Source: Pontibacter ummariensis (GTDB lineage Bacteria > Bacteroidota > Bacteroidia > Cytophagales > Hymenobacteraceae). Taken from it: a stretch of 64,000 nucleotides of DNA. This document shows, in pieces, positions 36,728 to 46,800 of the stretch. Where the stretch lies: positions 62,001 through 126,000 of the forward strand of contig NZ_FZOQ01000007.1 in the NCBI RefSeq assembly GCF_900188175.1, in the 5' to 3' direction. The notes under the pieces were generated by a model that did not search any database, was not told the DNA's origin, and saw only the letters and a list, made by a program, of their open reading frames with translations. Position 1 is the stretch's first letter. The number at the start of each line of letters is the position of its first letter. The translations under genes and the position numbers were made by a program.

Positions 36728-36761
36728 AAAAGGGCCTGTACGATCTGGTACAGGCCCTTTT
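36728..36761. terminator. Bidirectional terminator between FMN reductase and ftsZ
   Basis: Perfect 14-bp stem (36728-36741 with 36748-36761), loop GATCTG, A run on the 5' side and T run on the 3' side. It also closes the dcw operon. Confidence 0.9.
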
Positions 36762-36781
36762 GCTTTACTCTTACTTGAAAC

Positions 36782-38350
36782 TTAGTCGACGTTATCGTGC
36801 AGGAAGCGATTATCGCCAAGAATCTCGTTGTCATCGTTTAAGTTGAAACGGGAGATGTTACGCTCGGAAGAATGAGCCACTCTCTCCAGCGACACATTTC
36901 TGCGCAGGTAAGCCGGTACGTCCAGCTTCTCCTTGATGGCTTCGGAGGTAATCTCAGAGCTCAGCATGCGCAGGCGCTCACGCCGCTCTTCAGCACGACG
37001 CTGCATCAATTCTCTTTCTTCTGCCTGACGGGCTGCCGCCTCGCGCTCTCTGGCACGGGCCGCCATGATCTCTTCTTCCTGCGAAGCAGCGTAGTTGTTC
37101 TGCTGCACGTTTCCGTCCAACTCAAATACGATCGGCTGTGTACGTGGCTGCTCTACTGGTCGGCGCGTTGGCTCATAACCTTGCTGCGGCGCCTGTGGCT
37201 GTTGCGGTTGCACCGGAGGCTGTGGCGGCGCAACAGGTGCCGGTGCTACAGGCTTGGCTACGAAAGTGGCCACCTCTGGTGCAGGAACAGGCTCTGGCTT
37301 AGCAGGCTCGCTTACTTCAATTTTTTTTTGGCTCTCCAGGTCAAACACCGTCTTTTTTGGCTCGATAATGCTCTGGGTATCGCTTGCGAAACCTGTGGCA
37401 ATAACAGTTACACGGATGCTCTGCCCCAATGATGAATCAATACCATGACCAAAAATCACTTCTGCCTCCTGGCCAGCTTTATCCTGGATATACTCTGTGA
37501 TCTCTGTCAGTTCATCCATTTCCAGTTCAGCCTGCTCGCCTGACATAATAGAAAGCAGGATCTTTTGGGCACCATGGATGTCGGTGTTGTTAAGCAAAGG
37601 AGAAGAAAGAGCCTCTTCGGCAGCACGCAGGGCACGGCCCTCGCCCTCTGTTGTTGCAGAACCCATTACTGCAGCACCAGAGTCTTTCATTACTGTTTTA
37701 ACGTCTTCAAAGTCAACGTTTACTTCAGCAGTTACCGTAATGATCTCCGCAATTGACTTGGCTGCCGTAGTCAACACGTTGTCAGCCTTCGCAAAAGCCT
37801 CCCGGATGGTCAGGTTTCCGAACATCTCCCGAAGCTTATCGTTCAGGATCACCAGGATTGTGTCGCAGTTTTCGCTCAGCTCCTTCACACCGTTTTCGGC
37901 GGCAGTCTTTTTCTTCTTGCCTTCAAAGGCAAACGGCGCTGTTACAATTCCCACTGTCAGGATACCCAGCTCTTTGGCTACCTTCGCAATGACAGGGGCT
38001 GCACCCGTACCGGTACCACCTCCCATACCTGCTGTGATAAAGACCATTTTGGTATCAGCGCTTAGCATCTCCCTGATCTCCTCTTTGCTCTCCAGCGCCG
38101 CATGCTTTCCCTTCTCAGGGTTAGCACCTGCCCCAAGGCCTTCTGTCAGGTTCTGCCCGATTGCCAGCTTATTCGGAACACTGCTGCTCTTCAAAGCCTG
38201 AGCGTCGGTGTTACAGATAATGAACTCTACGTCCTTAATTCCTTGGCTATACATGTGGTTTACAGCGTTACTACCGCCGCCGCCCACGCCAATCACCTTT
38301 ATAATGGACTTACCGGTAGCTGGCAAATCAAATGTGTAAGCTGATGTCAT
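36782..38350 (-). CDS. ftsZ: Cell division protein FtsZ
   Basis: 522 residues. Tubulin-like GTPase with GVGGGGSNAV and the tubulin signature GGGTGTGAAP; polymerises into the Z-ring at midcell. After the core (about 325 residues) there is a Pro/Gln/Ala-rich linker, an Arg/Glu-rich helix (about 420-465), the conserved DVPAYLRR segment, and a further tail ending RFLHDNVD that is typical of Bacteroidota FtsZ. Last gene of the dcw operon, 25 bp after ftsA. Confidence 0.97.
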   Translation of the reverse strand: MTSAYTFDLPATGKSIIKVIGVGGGGSNAVNHMYSQGIKDVEFIICNTDAQALKSSSVPNKLAIGQNLTEGLGAGANPEKGKHAALESKEEIREMLSADTKMVFITAGMGGGTGTGAAPVIAKVAKELGILTVGIVTAPFAFEGKKKKTAAENGVKELSENCDTILVILNDKLREMFGNLTIREAFAKADNVLTTAAKSIAEIITVTAEVNVDFEDVKTVMKDSGAAVMGSATTEGEGRALRAAEEALSSPLLNNTDIHGAQKILLSIMSGEQAELEMDELTEITEYIQDKAGQEAEVIFGHGIDSSLGQSIRVTVIATGFASDTQSIIEPKKTVFDLESQKKIEVSEPAKPEPVPAPEVATFVAKPVAPAPVAPPQPPVQPQQPQAPQQGYEPTRRPVEQPRTQPIVFELDGNVQQNNYAASQEEEIMAARAREREAAARQAEERELMQRRAEERRERLRMLSSEITSEAIKEKLDVPAYLRRNVSLERVAHSSERNISRFNLNDDNEILGDNRFLHDNVD

Positions 38351-38375
38351 ACTTAAATTCTCCTGCTCTAATGGG

Positions 38376-39683
38376 TTAATAACTTTGTTTGTTGTCGATG
38401 TCGTCTGATAAGAAGCCTTTCAGTTTCTGCAGCAGCCCGCCGCCACTGTTGCCCGGAGCCTTTACCTCTGCCTGCTTTGGCTGCTGGTATACCGGTTCCT
38501 CTGTCCTGCTGTAAGAATCCACGCGCTGGTCCAGCGGTTGGTAACCGGCCAGGACTAAGCCTACACTGGTCGCATACATCGGGCTCTTCACGGCATCTAC
38601 TTTAGATCGTCCCAGGTGCTCGTTCGGGTAACCGATGCGCGTGTCCATGCCGGTGATGTACTCTGTCAGCTGCACCAGGTTCTGTAACTGCGCACCTCCA
38701 CCTGTCACCACAATGCCGGCTGCGAGGCTGTTGGCATAGCCTGACCGCACAATCTCAGCATACACCAGTTCCACGATCTCTTCCATTCTGGCTTCAATGA
38801 TGTAGGCCAGGTTTTTAATGGAGATCTCCTTCGGTGTGCGGTCCCGTAGCCCCGGGATCGAAACAATTTCGTTCTCAGACGCTTCGTCGGCAATGGCCTT
38901 GCCAAACTTCACTTTTAGCTGCTCTGCCTGGTTTTGCATCACCATGCAGCCCTGCTTGATATCAGACGTAATAATATTCCCTCCAAAAGGAAGAACTGCC
39001 GTATGGCGAATAATATTGTCTTTGAATATAGCCAAATCGGTTGTACCGCCGCCAATGTCCACTAAAGCAACACCTGCTTCCTTCTCCTCCTCGCTCAGCA
39101 CAGACATGCTGGAGGCAAGGGGTTCCAGGATCAACTGGTCTACCTCCAGGCCTGCGCGCGACACGCACTTGTTGATGTTGTTAATGGCATTTGACTGCGC
39201 CGTGATGATGTGGAAGTTACCCTCCAAGCGCACGCCGGACATCCCAACCGGGTCCACGATGCCCTCCTCATAGTCCACTTTGTACTCCTGCGGCATCACG
39301 TGAATGATCTCACTGCCAGGAGGCGTCACCAGGCGGTACATATCGTTTGTAAGGCGGTTCACATCTTCCAGCCGGATCTCATGGTCAGTTACCTGACGGG
39401 TAATGCTGCCGTTGTGCTGCAGGCTCTTGATATGCTGGCCCGCAATACCCACGTTTACCACGCCGATATTAATTCCGGATTGCTCTTCTGCCTGACGAAT
39501 CGCTCTTCTGATGGCCTCTACTGTTTTGTCGATATTGCTTACTATGCCCCGCACTACTCCCTCGGAGGTAGCTTTGCCCATCCCTAATATCTCCAGCTTG
39601 CCAAACTCATTTTTACGACCTACCAGTGCGCAAACCTTGGTTGTGCCAATATCCAAGCCCACTACTATTTTGTCGTTCTGCAT
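38376..39683 (-). CDS. ftsA: Cell division protein FtsA
   Basis: 435 residues, actin-like ATPase that tethers FtsZ to the membrane. N-terminal VVGLDIGTTKVCALVG, VDIGGGTTDLAIF phosphate loop, and VVTGGGAQLQNL. The C-terminal tail (LLQKLKGFLSDDI) is an amphipathic helix fit for membrane contact. It follows ftsQ by 12 bp. Confidence 0.97.
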   Translation of the reverse strand: MQNDKIVVGLDIGTTKVCALVGRKNEFGKLEILGMGKATSEGVVRGIVSNIDKTVEAIRRAIRQAEEQSGINIGVVNVGIAGQHIKSLQHNGSITRQVTDHEIRLEDVNRLTNDMYRLVTPPGSEIIHVMPQEYKVDYEEGIVDPVGMSGVRLEGNFHIITAQSNAINNINKCVSRAGLEVDQLILEPLASSMSVLSEEEKEAGVALVDIGGGTTDLAIFKDNIIRHTAVLPFGGNIITSDIKQGCMVMQNQAEQLKVKFGKAIADEASENEIVSIPGLRDRTPKEISIKNLAYIIEARMEEIVELVYAEIVRSGYANSLAAGIVVTGGGAQLQNLVQLTEYITGMDTRIGYPNEHLGRSKVDAVKSPMYATSVGLVLAGYQPLDQRVDSYSRTEEPVYQQPKQAEVKAPGNSGGGLLQKLKGFLSDDIDNKQSY

Positions 39684-39695
39684 ATCTTGTGTCTG

Positions 39696-40457
39696 TTATT
39701 CGCAAATAATCTGATCCTCGTACTCAACATTTACCCTTTTATATTTTTCCCAGCCCATCACAGGCAGTACTTCTTTATAAAAGACCATTAGCTTCTTAAA
39801 TTTCTGCTCCACCCGGTCCGGCTTCCCGAACTCAATGCTGTGCTCACCTACCTGCGGCAGAAAAGTGACTTTGCCCTTGCCATCTATGTGCATCTGGGCA
39901 AGCTGGGCTTTCCAAAACGCATCCTGCTCAATGAACTGCAGTAAGGAAAGATAAGAGTAGCCTATAGAATCCTGAAAGAATCCTTTGTCAGATGACTTAA
40001 CAAGCGCTGACTTGGTGATAGGGATTACACGAGCGGTGTATCTGTCTGACAGAGGAAGAATAGTTCCCTCTGCGTCGATGTAGACATCCTGATCTGATCG
40101 TATAATTCTCGCTATAGGCCTGTTTTGTTTTACCTGTACATGGACGTTCCCATCTAAACCTCGGTACACTTCCGCATTCTTCACAAATTTATGCGCTTCG
40201 ATGCGTTTTTCAAGGTTCTTCAGGTCAATGTTTTGATTGGGGAGCCCCTCTAATTTTCGCTCTCCCTCGCGGGTGAGCAAGTCCCTGACTTCCCTGTCCC
40301 CAATAAAGTAATTGTTGTACTCATTTTCAACATTTATTGACACTTTTTCACAGACTTTTTCATTTTGCCGTGAGGAAGCAAAGCCCGCCAAAGCGCCAAT
40401 TGTAACGATGCTACAACCTGCAAAAATTAAAGATTTTATTTTACTATTCAAGCCCAT
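39696..40457 (-). CDS. ftsQ: Cell division protein FtsQ/DivIB
   Basis: 253 residues: short cytoplasmic N-terminus, one membrane helix (about 10-27, IFAGCSIVTIGALAGF), a POTRA-like region (about 45-115) and the beta domain. It is poorly conserved in sequence, as usual; the call rests on topology and its place between murC and ftsA. One base separates it from the murC stop. Confidence 0.88.
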   Translation of the reverse strand: MGLNSKIKSLIFAGCSIVTIGALAGFASSRQNEKVCEKVSINVENEYNNYFIGDREVRDLLTREGERKLEGLPNQNIDLKNLEKRIEAHKFVKNAEVYRGLDGNVHVQVKQNRPIARIIRSDQDVYIDAEGTILPLSDRYTARVIPITKSALVKSSDKGFFQDSIGYSYLSLLQFIEQDAFWKAQLAQMHIDGKGKVTFLPQVGEHSIEFGKPDRVEQKFKKLMVFYKEVLPVMGWEKYKRVNVEYEDQIICE

Positions 40458-40458
40458 T

Positions 40459-41853
40459 TCAGTTATTTTCTAAAAAATTTCTTAATGGCTTTACGAGCGT
40501 ATCAATGTCCCCGGCCCCCACGGTGGCCAAGACATCAAAATCACCGTTTTTGAACAGATTTCCCACAACTTCCTCCTTGTGCATTAGCTCCTTTATGGGG
40601 CTTTTTACCTGCTCCAGCACCATCTCGGAGGTCACCCCCGGGATCGGTTTTTCACGGGCCGGATAGATGTCCAGCAACACCAACTCGTCGGCCTTGCTCA
40701 GGCTCTCGGCGAACTCGTCGGCGAAGTCCCGGGTGCGGCTGAAAAGGTGTGGCTGAAATATCACTTTTATTCTCTTGTTTGGATACAAAGCGCGCAGCGA
40801 AGTCATGAAGGCATCTATCTCTTTCGGGTGGTGCGCATAATCGTCGATATACACCTTGCCCTTGCCTTCATACACAAACTCAAAGCGCCGCTTCACCCCG
40901 CTAAAAGTCTCGACTCCGTCACGTATTTTTTCTTCCGTCACCTTCAATGCCTGCGCTACCAACACAGCTGCCAGCGCATTCTCAGCATTGTGATAGCCGG
41001 GTACTCCCAGGCGCAGCGAAGGGATGTTACCAAAGGGACTTTCCACTCCGAACTCAAACCAGCGCCCACGGATCGCAAGGTTCTTGATGTGGGCTTCCCC
41101 GCCCTCCAAACTGTACTTTACAATGTGCACCCCCGCTTGTATGAGGTCTGTTAAGCGCGGGTCCGTTTTCTCCTGTAAAAACAGATAGCCGCCGGGCTTA
41201 ATTTGGCTAATGAACCGCTGAAAAGTTCGTATCAGTTCCTCCTTATCGCCATAAATATCCAAATGGTCTGGATCTGCGGAAGTTACAATTGCAATTTCCG
41301 GAAACAGGGTCAGGAAGGAACGGTCGTACTCGTCGGCCTCCACCACCACAACCTCTTTCTCCACAGCCCCTTTCCCAATCAGCAGATTGGAGTTTAGATT
41401 TGTCGCAATCCCGCCCAGAAAGGCAGAGCAGTCCACCCCGGCATGGTGCAGCAAATGCGTTACCATCGAAGAAGTGGTCGTCTTGCCGTGTGTGCCTGCT
41501 ACTGCAACCGTATAGGCCGAAGCGGTAATGATGCCCAACACCTCCGAACGTTTCTTGATCATGTACTGCTGCTCCCGCAGGTAAGCCCACTCGCTGTGCT
41601 CTGCAGGAATAGCGGGGGTGAGGACCACCAGTGTCTGCTGCTTGTGCTGCAGGATTTCTTCGGGCAGTAAGGCTATGTTATCCTCGTAATGCACCTCAAT
41701 CCCCTCCTGCTCGAGCGCTTCGGTTAAGGGGGTACGCGTTTTATCATATCCCCAGACCGGGTAGCCCTTGGCCTTGAACCATCGGGCAATGGCGCTCATC
41801 CCTATTCCGCCAATGCCTAGAAAGTAGATGTATGAATAGTTGTCCAGTCTCAC
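40459..41853 (-). CDS. murC: UDP-N-acetylmuramate--L-alanine ligase
   Basis: 464 residues from GTG 41853, which overlaps the murG stop as GTGA. The frame is open upstream to 42114, but that part runs through murG and has no family features. Motifs: YFLGIGGIGMSAIA (N-terminal), ATP loop GTHGKTTTSSM, VEADEYDRSF, and DDYAHHPKEI. Adds L-Ala to UDP-MurNAc. Confidence 0.95.
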   Translation of the reverse strand: MRLDNYSYIYFLGIGGIGMSAIARWFKAKGYPVWGYDKTRTPLTEALEQEGIEVHYEDNIALLPEEILQHKQQTLVVLTPAIPAEHSEWAYLREQQYMIKKRSEVLGIITASAYTVAVAGTHGKTTTSSMVTHLLHHAGVDCSAFLGGIATNLNSNLLIGKGAVEKEVVVVEADEYDRSFLTLFPEIAIVTSADPDHLDIYGDKEELIRTFQRFISQIKPGGYLFLQEKTDPRLTDLIQAGVHIVKYSLEGGEAHIKNLAIRGRWFEFGVESPFGNIPSLRLGVPGYHNAENALAAVLVAQALKVTEEKIRDGVETFSGVKRRFEFVYEGKGKVYIDDYAHHPKEIDAFMTSLRALYPNKRIKVIFQPHLFSRTRDFADEFAESLSKADELVLLDIYPAREKPIPGVTSEMVLEQVKSPIKELMHKEEVVGNLFKNGDFDVLATVGAGDIDTLVKPLRNFLENN

Positions 41854-42962
41854 CCGATTAATTTTATAAGTTCGTTCACAATATCGGCCGCCGCGTTCGG
41901 GCGGGCCATTTTCAGAATATGCCGCCGCAGGCGCTGCTGCGCCTGCTCGTCCTGTGCTAACTGCAGGGTGGTCGGTATCAGTTTTTCCCCCGCCTCGGTA
42001 TCCCGTACCAAAAGCGCTGCCTCCTGCTCTACCAACGCCATGGCATTCTTGGTCTGGTGATCTTCGGCCACGTTTGGAGAAGGCACCAGCACAGCGGGTT
42101 TCCCAGCCAAACACAACTCAGAGATAGACAGGGCCCCGGCCCGGGATATCACTACGTCCGCAGCGGCATAAGCCAGGTCCATGCGCTTGATAAAGTCAAA
42201 GGCGTAAATCCCTTTCCCCTCGAACTGTTGTTCCAAAGCTTTTGCCTCCGGGAAAAATGCTTTACCTGTCTGCCAGACAAGCTGATAGCCGCCTTCCACG
42301 ATTTGTGCAAGCCCGGTAGCAACGCTACGGTTTATCGTTCTGGCGCCAAGGCTTCCGCCAATCACCAAAATCACTTTCTTGTCTTTTTGCAGGCCAAAAT
42401 GCCCCAAGGCCTCTTCCCGCTTCAGATGGCTGTCCAGGATGTCGCTGCGCACGGGGTTTCCGGTCAGCACCAGTTTCTCAGCCGGGAAAAAAGCCTCCAT
42501 GTTGGGGTAGGCCACACAGACCTTGTCCACCCGTTTGGCCAGCAGTTTGTTCGTAATCCCCGCATAAGAATTCTGCTCCTGGATCAGGGCAGGTATCCCA
42601 CGTGAGGTTGCTGCATAAAGCAAAGGACCACTGGCATAACCGCCCACGCCAACCACCGCATCCGGCTTAAACTCTTTAATTATCTTATGCGAGGCCCGCA
42701 CACTGGAAAGCACTTTCAACGGAAACGACAGGTTATCCAACGTCAGGCGCCTTTGCAGCCCACTGATCCACAGCCCCACGATCTTGTAACCAGCCTCTGG
42801 CACACGCGTCATCTCCATGCGGCCCTTGGCCCCCACAAACAGGATCTCTGCCTCCGGGTTTACGGCCTTTAGCTGGTTTGCTATGGCCACCGCCGGGTAA
42901 ATGTGCCCGCCGGTGCCGCCGCCACTGATGATTACACGATATGGTCTTTCGCTTCTAGGCAT
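41850..42962 (-). CDS. murG: UDP-N-acetylglucosamine--undecaprenyl-pyrophosphoryl-MurNAc-pentapeptide transferase
   Basis: 370 residues from ATG 42962, which overlaps the ftsW stop by 8 bp; an ATG at 42974 is possible but less likely. GT-B glycosyltransferase that makes lipid II at the inner face of the membrane. Motifs: ISGGGTGGHIYPAVA, VGVGGYASGPLL, IQEQNSYAGITN, VIGGSLGARTIN, and SRAGALSISE. Confidence 0.95.
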   Translation of the reverse strand: MPRSERPYRVIISGGGTGGHIYPAVAIANQLKAVNPEAEILFVGAKGRMEMTRVPEAGYKIVGLWISGLQRRLTLDNLSFPLKVLSSVRASHKIIKEFKPDAVVGVGGYASGPLLYAATSRGIPALIQEQNSYAGITNKLLAKRVDKVCVAYPNMEAFFPAEKLVLTGNPVRSDILDSHLKREEALGHFGLQKDKKVILVIGGSLGARTINRSVATGLAQIVEGGYQLVWQTGKAFFPEAKALEQQFEGKGIYAFDFIKRMDLAYAAADVVISRAGALSISELCLAGKPAVLVPSPNVAEDHQTKNAMALVEQEAALLVRDTEAGEKLIPTTLQLAQDEQAQQRLRRHILKMARPNAAADIVNELIKLIG

Positions 42963-44124
42963 TGATCGGTGCATTTATGGCTGTACTAACAGGAACTGCC
43001 ACATTGGCTTTCTCCGACTCCTGCTCATCGCTACGGCTCACGCTCAGGATGATTCCCACGGAGATGCCCGTAAAGATCAGGGAAGTGCCTCCCATGCTGA
43101 GCAAAGGAAGCGGCAAACCTGTGATAGGCCCTAATCCTACAGCCACGGCCATGTTCACCATCCCCTGCAGCACCAGGCTAAAGCTTACTCCGGCAGAGAG
43201 CAAACCACCAAAGGCCCCATTGCTCTTACTAACCGTAACAAGCCCCCGATACAGGAGCGCCAGGTAGAGGAACAGCACCGCCACTCCCCCGATCAAGCCA
43301 TACTCTTCCAGTATGATGGCATAGATAAAGTCTGAATAAGGGTGCGGCAGGATGTCCCGCTGATCACTGTTTCCCGGCCCTTTCCCCACGAGCCCGCCTG
43401 TGGCAATGGCAATGTAGGACTGCTCCAACTGAAAGGGCACCTCGTTCGGGTCCATAAAGTCTTCGAAGCGACTAATAGCCGTGCCCATACGCTGTCCTAA
43501 TGCCAGGGCTGAGCCACCTACTACTATACCTATCAGCACCACGGCGCCAAGGTACTTGAAGGGCACACGGCCAATGAACATGAGCAGCATACAGGTTGCA
43601 AACAAGAGGACAGCCGTAGAGGTATTCGTTAAAGCAATCAAAGCACAGATCGCCACTGTCCAGATCAGCATCGGCACCAGCGTGCTTTTCCAGTTCTCCA
43701 ACTCTTGCTGTTTCTTCGACAGCATGCTGGCCAGGTAAGAGATCAGGGCTAGCTTGGCCAAGTCCGAAGGCTGGAAGGTCTGATTAATAACCGGTATCGT
43801 GATCCAACGCGAAGCCTCGTTAATGTTAGAGCCGTAGAAGAAGGTAATGATCAGCAATGGCGCCGAAATGATGAGCGCCAGCAAGGACAGCTTAGAATAG
43901 TAGCGATAGGGTATCTTGTGGGCAATCCACATAAAGGCCAGCCCCACCAGGATAAGCGAGGAATGCTTTATTAGGAAATACTCTGTGTTACCATCCCGCA
44001 TCCTGTAAGCAAGCGTACCTGTGGCAGAGTACACAACTGCCACGCTAATCAGCGAAAAGGCAATCACGATACCCCACATCACAGGATCTCCCTTCAGGTT
44101 CTTTTGTAACCACTGCTTTATCAT
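42955..44124 (-). CDS. ftsW: Lipid II polymerase FtsW (SEDS family)
   Basis: 389 residues with about ten membrane helices. SEDS-family hallmarks: INQTFQPSDLAKLALI, EEYGLIGG, and GLPLPLLSMGGTSLI near the end. Acts with FtsI as the septal peptidoglycan glycosyltransferase. 30 bp downstream of murD. Confidence 0.95.
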   Translation of the reverse strand: MIKQWLQKNLKGDPVMWGIVIAFSLISVAVVYSATGTLAYRMRDGNTEYFLIKHSSLILVGLAFMWIAHKIPYRYYSKLSLLALIISAPLLIITFFYGSNINEASRWITIPVINQTFQPSDLAKLALISYLASMLSKKQQELENWKSTLVPMLIWTVAICALIALTNTSTAVLLFATCMLLMFIGRVPFKYLGAVVLIGIVVGGSALALGQRMGTAISRFEDFMDPNEVPFQLEQSYIAIATGGLVGKGPGNSDQRDILPHPYSDFIYAIILEEYGLIGGVAVLFLYLALLYRGLVTVSKSNGAFGGLLSAGVSFSLVLQGMVNMAVAVGLGPITGLPLPLLSMGGTSLIFTGISVGIILSVSRSDEQESEKANVAVPVSTAINAPINA

Positions 44125-44154
44125 AAACCCTCGGCTAAACAGGTTATGTTGTCT

Positions 44155-45498
44155 TTACTTCTTCAAAACAATCTTTTCTACAGCCTCTTTAAAGCGCTGT
44201 CCACGGTGTTCGTAGTTGTTAAACAGGTCGAAGCTCGCGCATGCCGGCGACAGGAGTACGACATCTCCAGGCGTTGACAGGGAGCGGCTTAAGCGCACGG
44301 CATACTCGATGGAGGTTGTCTCGGCGATAATCGGCACTACTTTCCCAAAGGCCTGCTTCAGTTTCTCGTTATCCTTGCCCAGGCAAACCAGCACCTTCAC
44401 TTTTTCCCGGGCCAGCTCCTGTAGGGTGCTGTAATCATTTCCTTTATCTACCCCACCGGCTATCCAGATAATCGGCTGTTTGATACCCTCCAGCGCATAC
44501 CACACGGCTTCCACGTTCGTGGCCTTCGAATCGTTGATATAGGTTACTTCCTTTGCAACTCCTACCGGCTGCAGGCGGTGCGCTGCATTCTGGAAGGTCT
44601 CCAGCGCTTTCTCTATCTCCGCATCGGCAACCCCCATCAACTTGGCCACAGTTACGGCAGCCATGGTGTTGTACTGGTTGTGCTTGCCTATCAGGCTAGA
44701 CGTAGAGGTATCTACCGACCCCTGGTAGAATTTCTCGTTTACCCGGATTTTACCCCCGTCAAAGTACACCTTGCTAGCTTCAGCGTTACTCAGGGAAAAC
44801 GGGACAGCCACTCCGGCAAAAGCTTTCGGCTGAAAGGCCCTGGCAATATTTTCGTCATCAGCGTTGTACACAAAGAAGTCTGCCCCGGTCATGTTCTGCG
44901 CTATGCGCATTTTAGAGGCGGCGTACTTCTCCATGCTATAGCCGTAGCGGTCGAGGTGATCCGGTGTGATGTTCATCAGCACCGCAATGTGCGCCTTGAA
45001 CTGGTACATGTTGTCCAGCTGAAAACTGCTCAGTTCCAGTACATAGTACTCGTACTTGTCCTCGATCACCTTCTCGGCCAGACTCTCGCCGATATTCCCG
45101 GCTAAGCCTACATTTAACCCCGCGTTCTTTAGCAAGTGGTAAGTCAGAAGTGTCGTCGTCGTCTTACCGTTGGTACCTGTAATACCGATGAACTTTGCCT
45201 GGGTATAGCGGCCGGCGAATTCTATTTCGGAGATTACCGGGATCTCCTTTTTGAAAGCTTCCTGAATGATCGGGGCTTTTTCAGGTATGCCGGGGCTTTT
45301 GATCAGTTCATCTGCCCCCAGAATACGCTCCGTAGAATGCCTGCCTTCCTCAAAAGGGATAGCGGCAGTGGCCAGCTTGGCTTTATAAGTCTCCTTTATC
45401 TGCCCCATGTCCGACACAAACACGTCGAGCCCCTTTGCCTTTGCCAGCAAAGCGGCTCCTACGCCACTCTCTCCCGCTCCTAATATTGCTATCTTCAT
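44155..45498 (-). CDS. murD: UDP-N-acetylmuramoylalanine--D-glutamate ligase
   Basis: 447 residues. N-terminal ILGAGESGVGAALLA, ATP loop GITGTNGKTTTT, LELSSFQLD, NITPDHLDRYG, and YINDSKATNVEAV near the C-terminal domain. Adds D-Glu to UDP-MurNAc-L-Ala. 27 bp after mraY. Confidence 0.96.
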   Translation of the reverse strand: MKIAILGAGESGVGAALLAKAKGLDVFVSDMGQIKETYKAKLATAAIPFEEGRHSTERILGADELIKSPGIPEKAPIIQEAFKKEIPVISEIEFAGRYTQAKFIGITGTNGKTTTTLLTYHLLKNAGLNVGLAGNIGESLAEKVIEDKYEYYVLELSSFQLDNMYQFKAHIAVLMNITPDHLDRYGYSMEKYAASKMRIAQNMTGADFFVYNADDENIARAFQPKAFAGVAVPFSLSNAEASKVYFDGGKIRVNEKFYQGSVDTSTSSLIGKHNQYNTMAAVTVAKLMGVADAEIEKALETFQNAAHRLQPVGVAKEVTYINDSKATNVEAVWYALEGIKQPIIWIAGGVDKGNDYSTLQELAREKVKVLVCLGKDNEKLKQAFGKVVPIIAETTSIEYAVRLSRSLSTPGDVVLLSPACASFDLFNNYEHRGQRFKEAVEKIVLKK

Positions 45499-45525
45499 CG
45501 TTTCGTTTTCCTTAGTCCTTGTGGC

Positions 45526-46746
45526 TTATCTTAACTTCAGCGTCGCCAATGACAAAATGGCCAGCATAATGCCTACAATCCAGAAGCGCCCTACTATCTT
45601 GGACTCATGGTAGCCGAGTTTCTGGTAGTGGTGGTGCAGCGGCGACATTTTAAAAATGCGGCGCCCTTCGCCATACTTCTTCTTGGTGTACTTAAAGTAG
45701 CTCACCTGCAGCATCACCGACAGGTTTTCTATCAGGAAAATGCCGCAGAGTATTGGGATCAACAGTTCCTTGCGCACGATCAGGGCCAGCACGGCAATGA
45801 TACCGCCAATGGCTAAACTACCCGTATCGCCCATAAACACCTGCGCCGGGTATGTATTATACCACAGAAAGCCAACACAAGCCCCCACAAAGGCCAGACA
45901 GAAAATAGCCAGCTCGCCGGAGTTAGGGATAAACATGATGTCCAGGTAATCGGCGAAAATGGTGTTACCCGATACATACGTGAAGATGGCCAAGGTCATT
46001 CCGATAATGGCAGATGTACCAGCCGCCAAACCATCGATTCCGTCTGTAATATTCGCCCCGTTGGAAACCGCCGTGATCACCAGGATCACAAAAGGGATGT
46101 ACAGGTAGCACGACCAGCCCTGAAAAAGCGGCCCGGCAAAGGTGAACAGGTTACAGTAGTCCAATTCGTTGTTTTTCCGGAAAGGAATGGTGGTGATCAT
46201 TTTGTGCACATCCGTAAAGTGGCTGCTGGCATTTACCGATGAAATGCTACCATCCCCGAAGAGGTATTGGCGTACCACCACATCATCGCTAAAAAACAGG
46301 GTAAAGCCCACGATCAGGCCCAACCCGATCTGCCCTAATATTTTGAAGCGCCCTGCCAGCCCCTCTTTGTTCTTTTTGAAAACCTTGATGTAGTCATCCA
46401 GGAAGCCGATCAGGCCCAGCCATACCGTAGACACCAGCATGAGCAGGATATACACGTTGTCCAGACGGGCAAAAAGTAAGGTAGGCACCAGAATGGCCAG
46501 CAGAATAATCAGGCCGCCCATGGTAGGTGTGCCTTTTTTCTCCATTTGTCCCTGCAAGCCCAGGTCCCGGATACTCTCCCCTACCTGCTTGCGCTGCAGT
46601 ATTTTAATAAGCTTTCCGCCAAAGATCATCGCTATCAACAGCGAGACGAGTGTGGCCATACCTGCCCTGAAGGAGATGTACTGGAAGACACCGGCTCCAA
46701 AAAAGTCGAACTCCCGGTCTAGGTATGTGAAGAGGTAGTAAAGCAT
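45526..46746 (-). CDS. mraY: Phospho-N-acetylmuramoyl-pentapeptide transferase
   Basis: 406 residues, ten membrane helices. [11 protein letters not shown], the metal site [39 protein letters not shown], and [15 protein letters not shown] are all present. Makes lipid I. The ~40-residue insertion around residues 170-210 is common in Bacteroidota MraY. Confidence 0.97.
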   Translation of the reverse strand: MLYYLFTYLDREFDFFGAGVFQYISFRAGMATLVSLLIAMIFGGKLIKILQRKQVGESIRDLGLQGQMEKKGTPTMGGLIILLAILVPTLLFARLDNVYILLMLVSTVWLGLIGFLDDYIKVFKKNKEGLAGRFKILGQIGLGLIVGFTLFFSDDVVVRQYLFGDGSISSVNASSHFTDVHKMITTIPFRKNNELDYCNLFTFAGPLFQGWSCYLYIPFVILVITAVSNGANITDGIDGLAAGTSAIIGMTLAIFTYVSGNTIFADYLDIMFIPNSGELAIFCLAFVGACVGFLWYNTYPAQVFMGDTGSLAIGGIIAVLALIVRKELLIPILCGIFLIENLSVMLQVSYFKYTKKKYGEGRRIFKMSPLHHHYQKLGYHESKIVGRFWIVGIMLAILSLATLKLR

Positions 46747-46800
46747 TTAATTGTAATCGGTTTCCTTTGGCTTTTTAGTTTTTTGCTTTTTGGGCTTCGT

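Noticed and set aside
41854..42114. N-terminal extension of MurC to 42114
   Set aside because: The extension overlaps murG by 260 bp and has no family similarity; the GTG at 41853 forms the common GTGA stop/start overlap.
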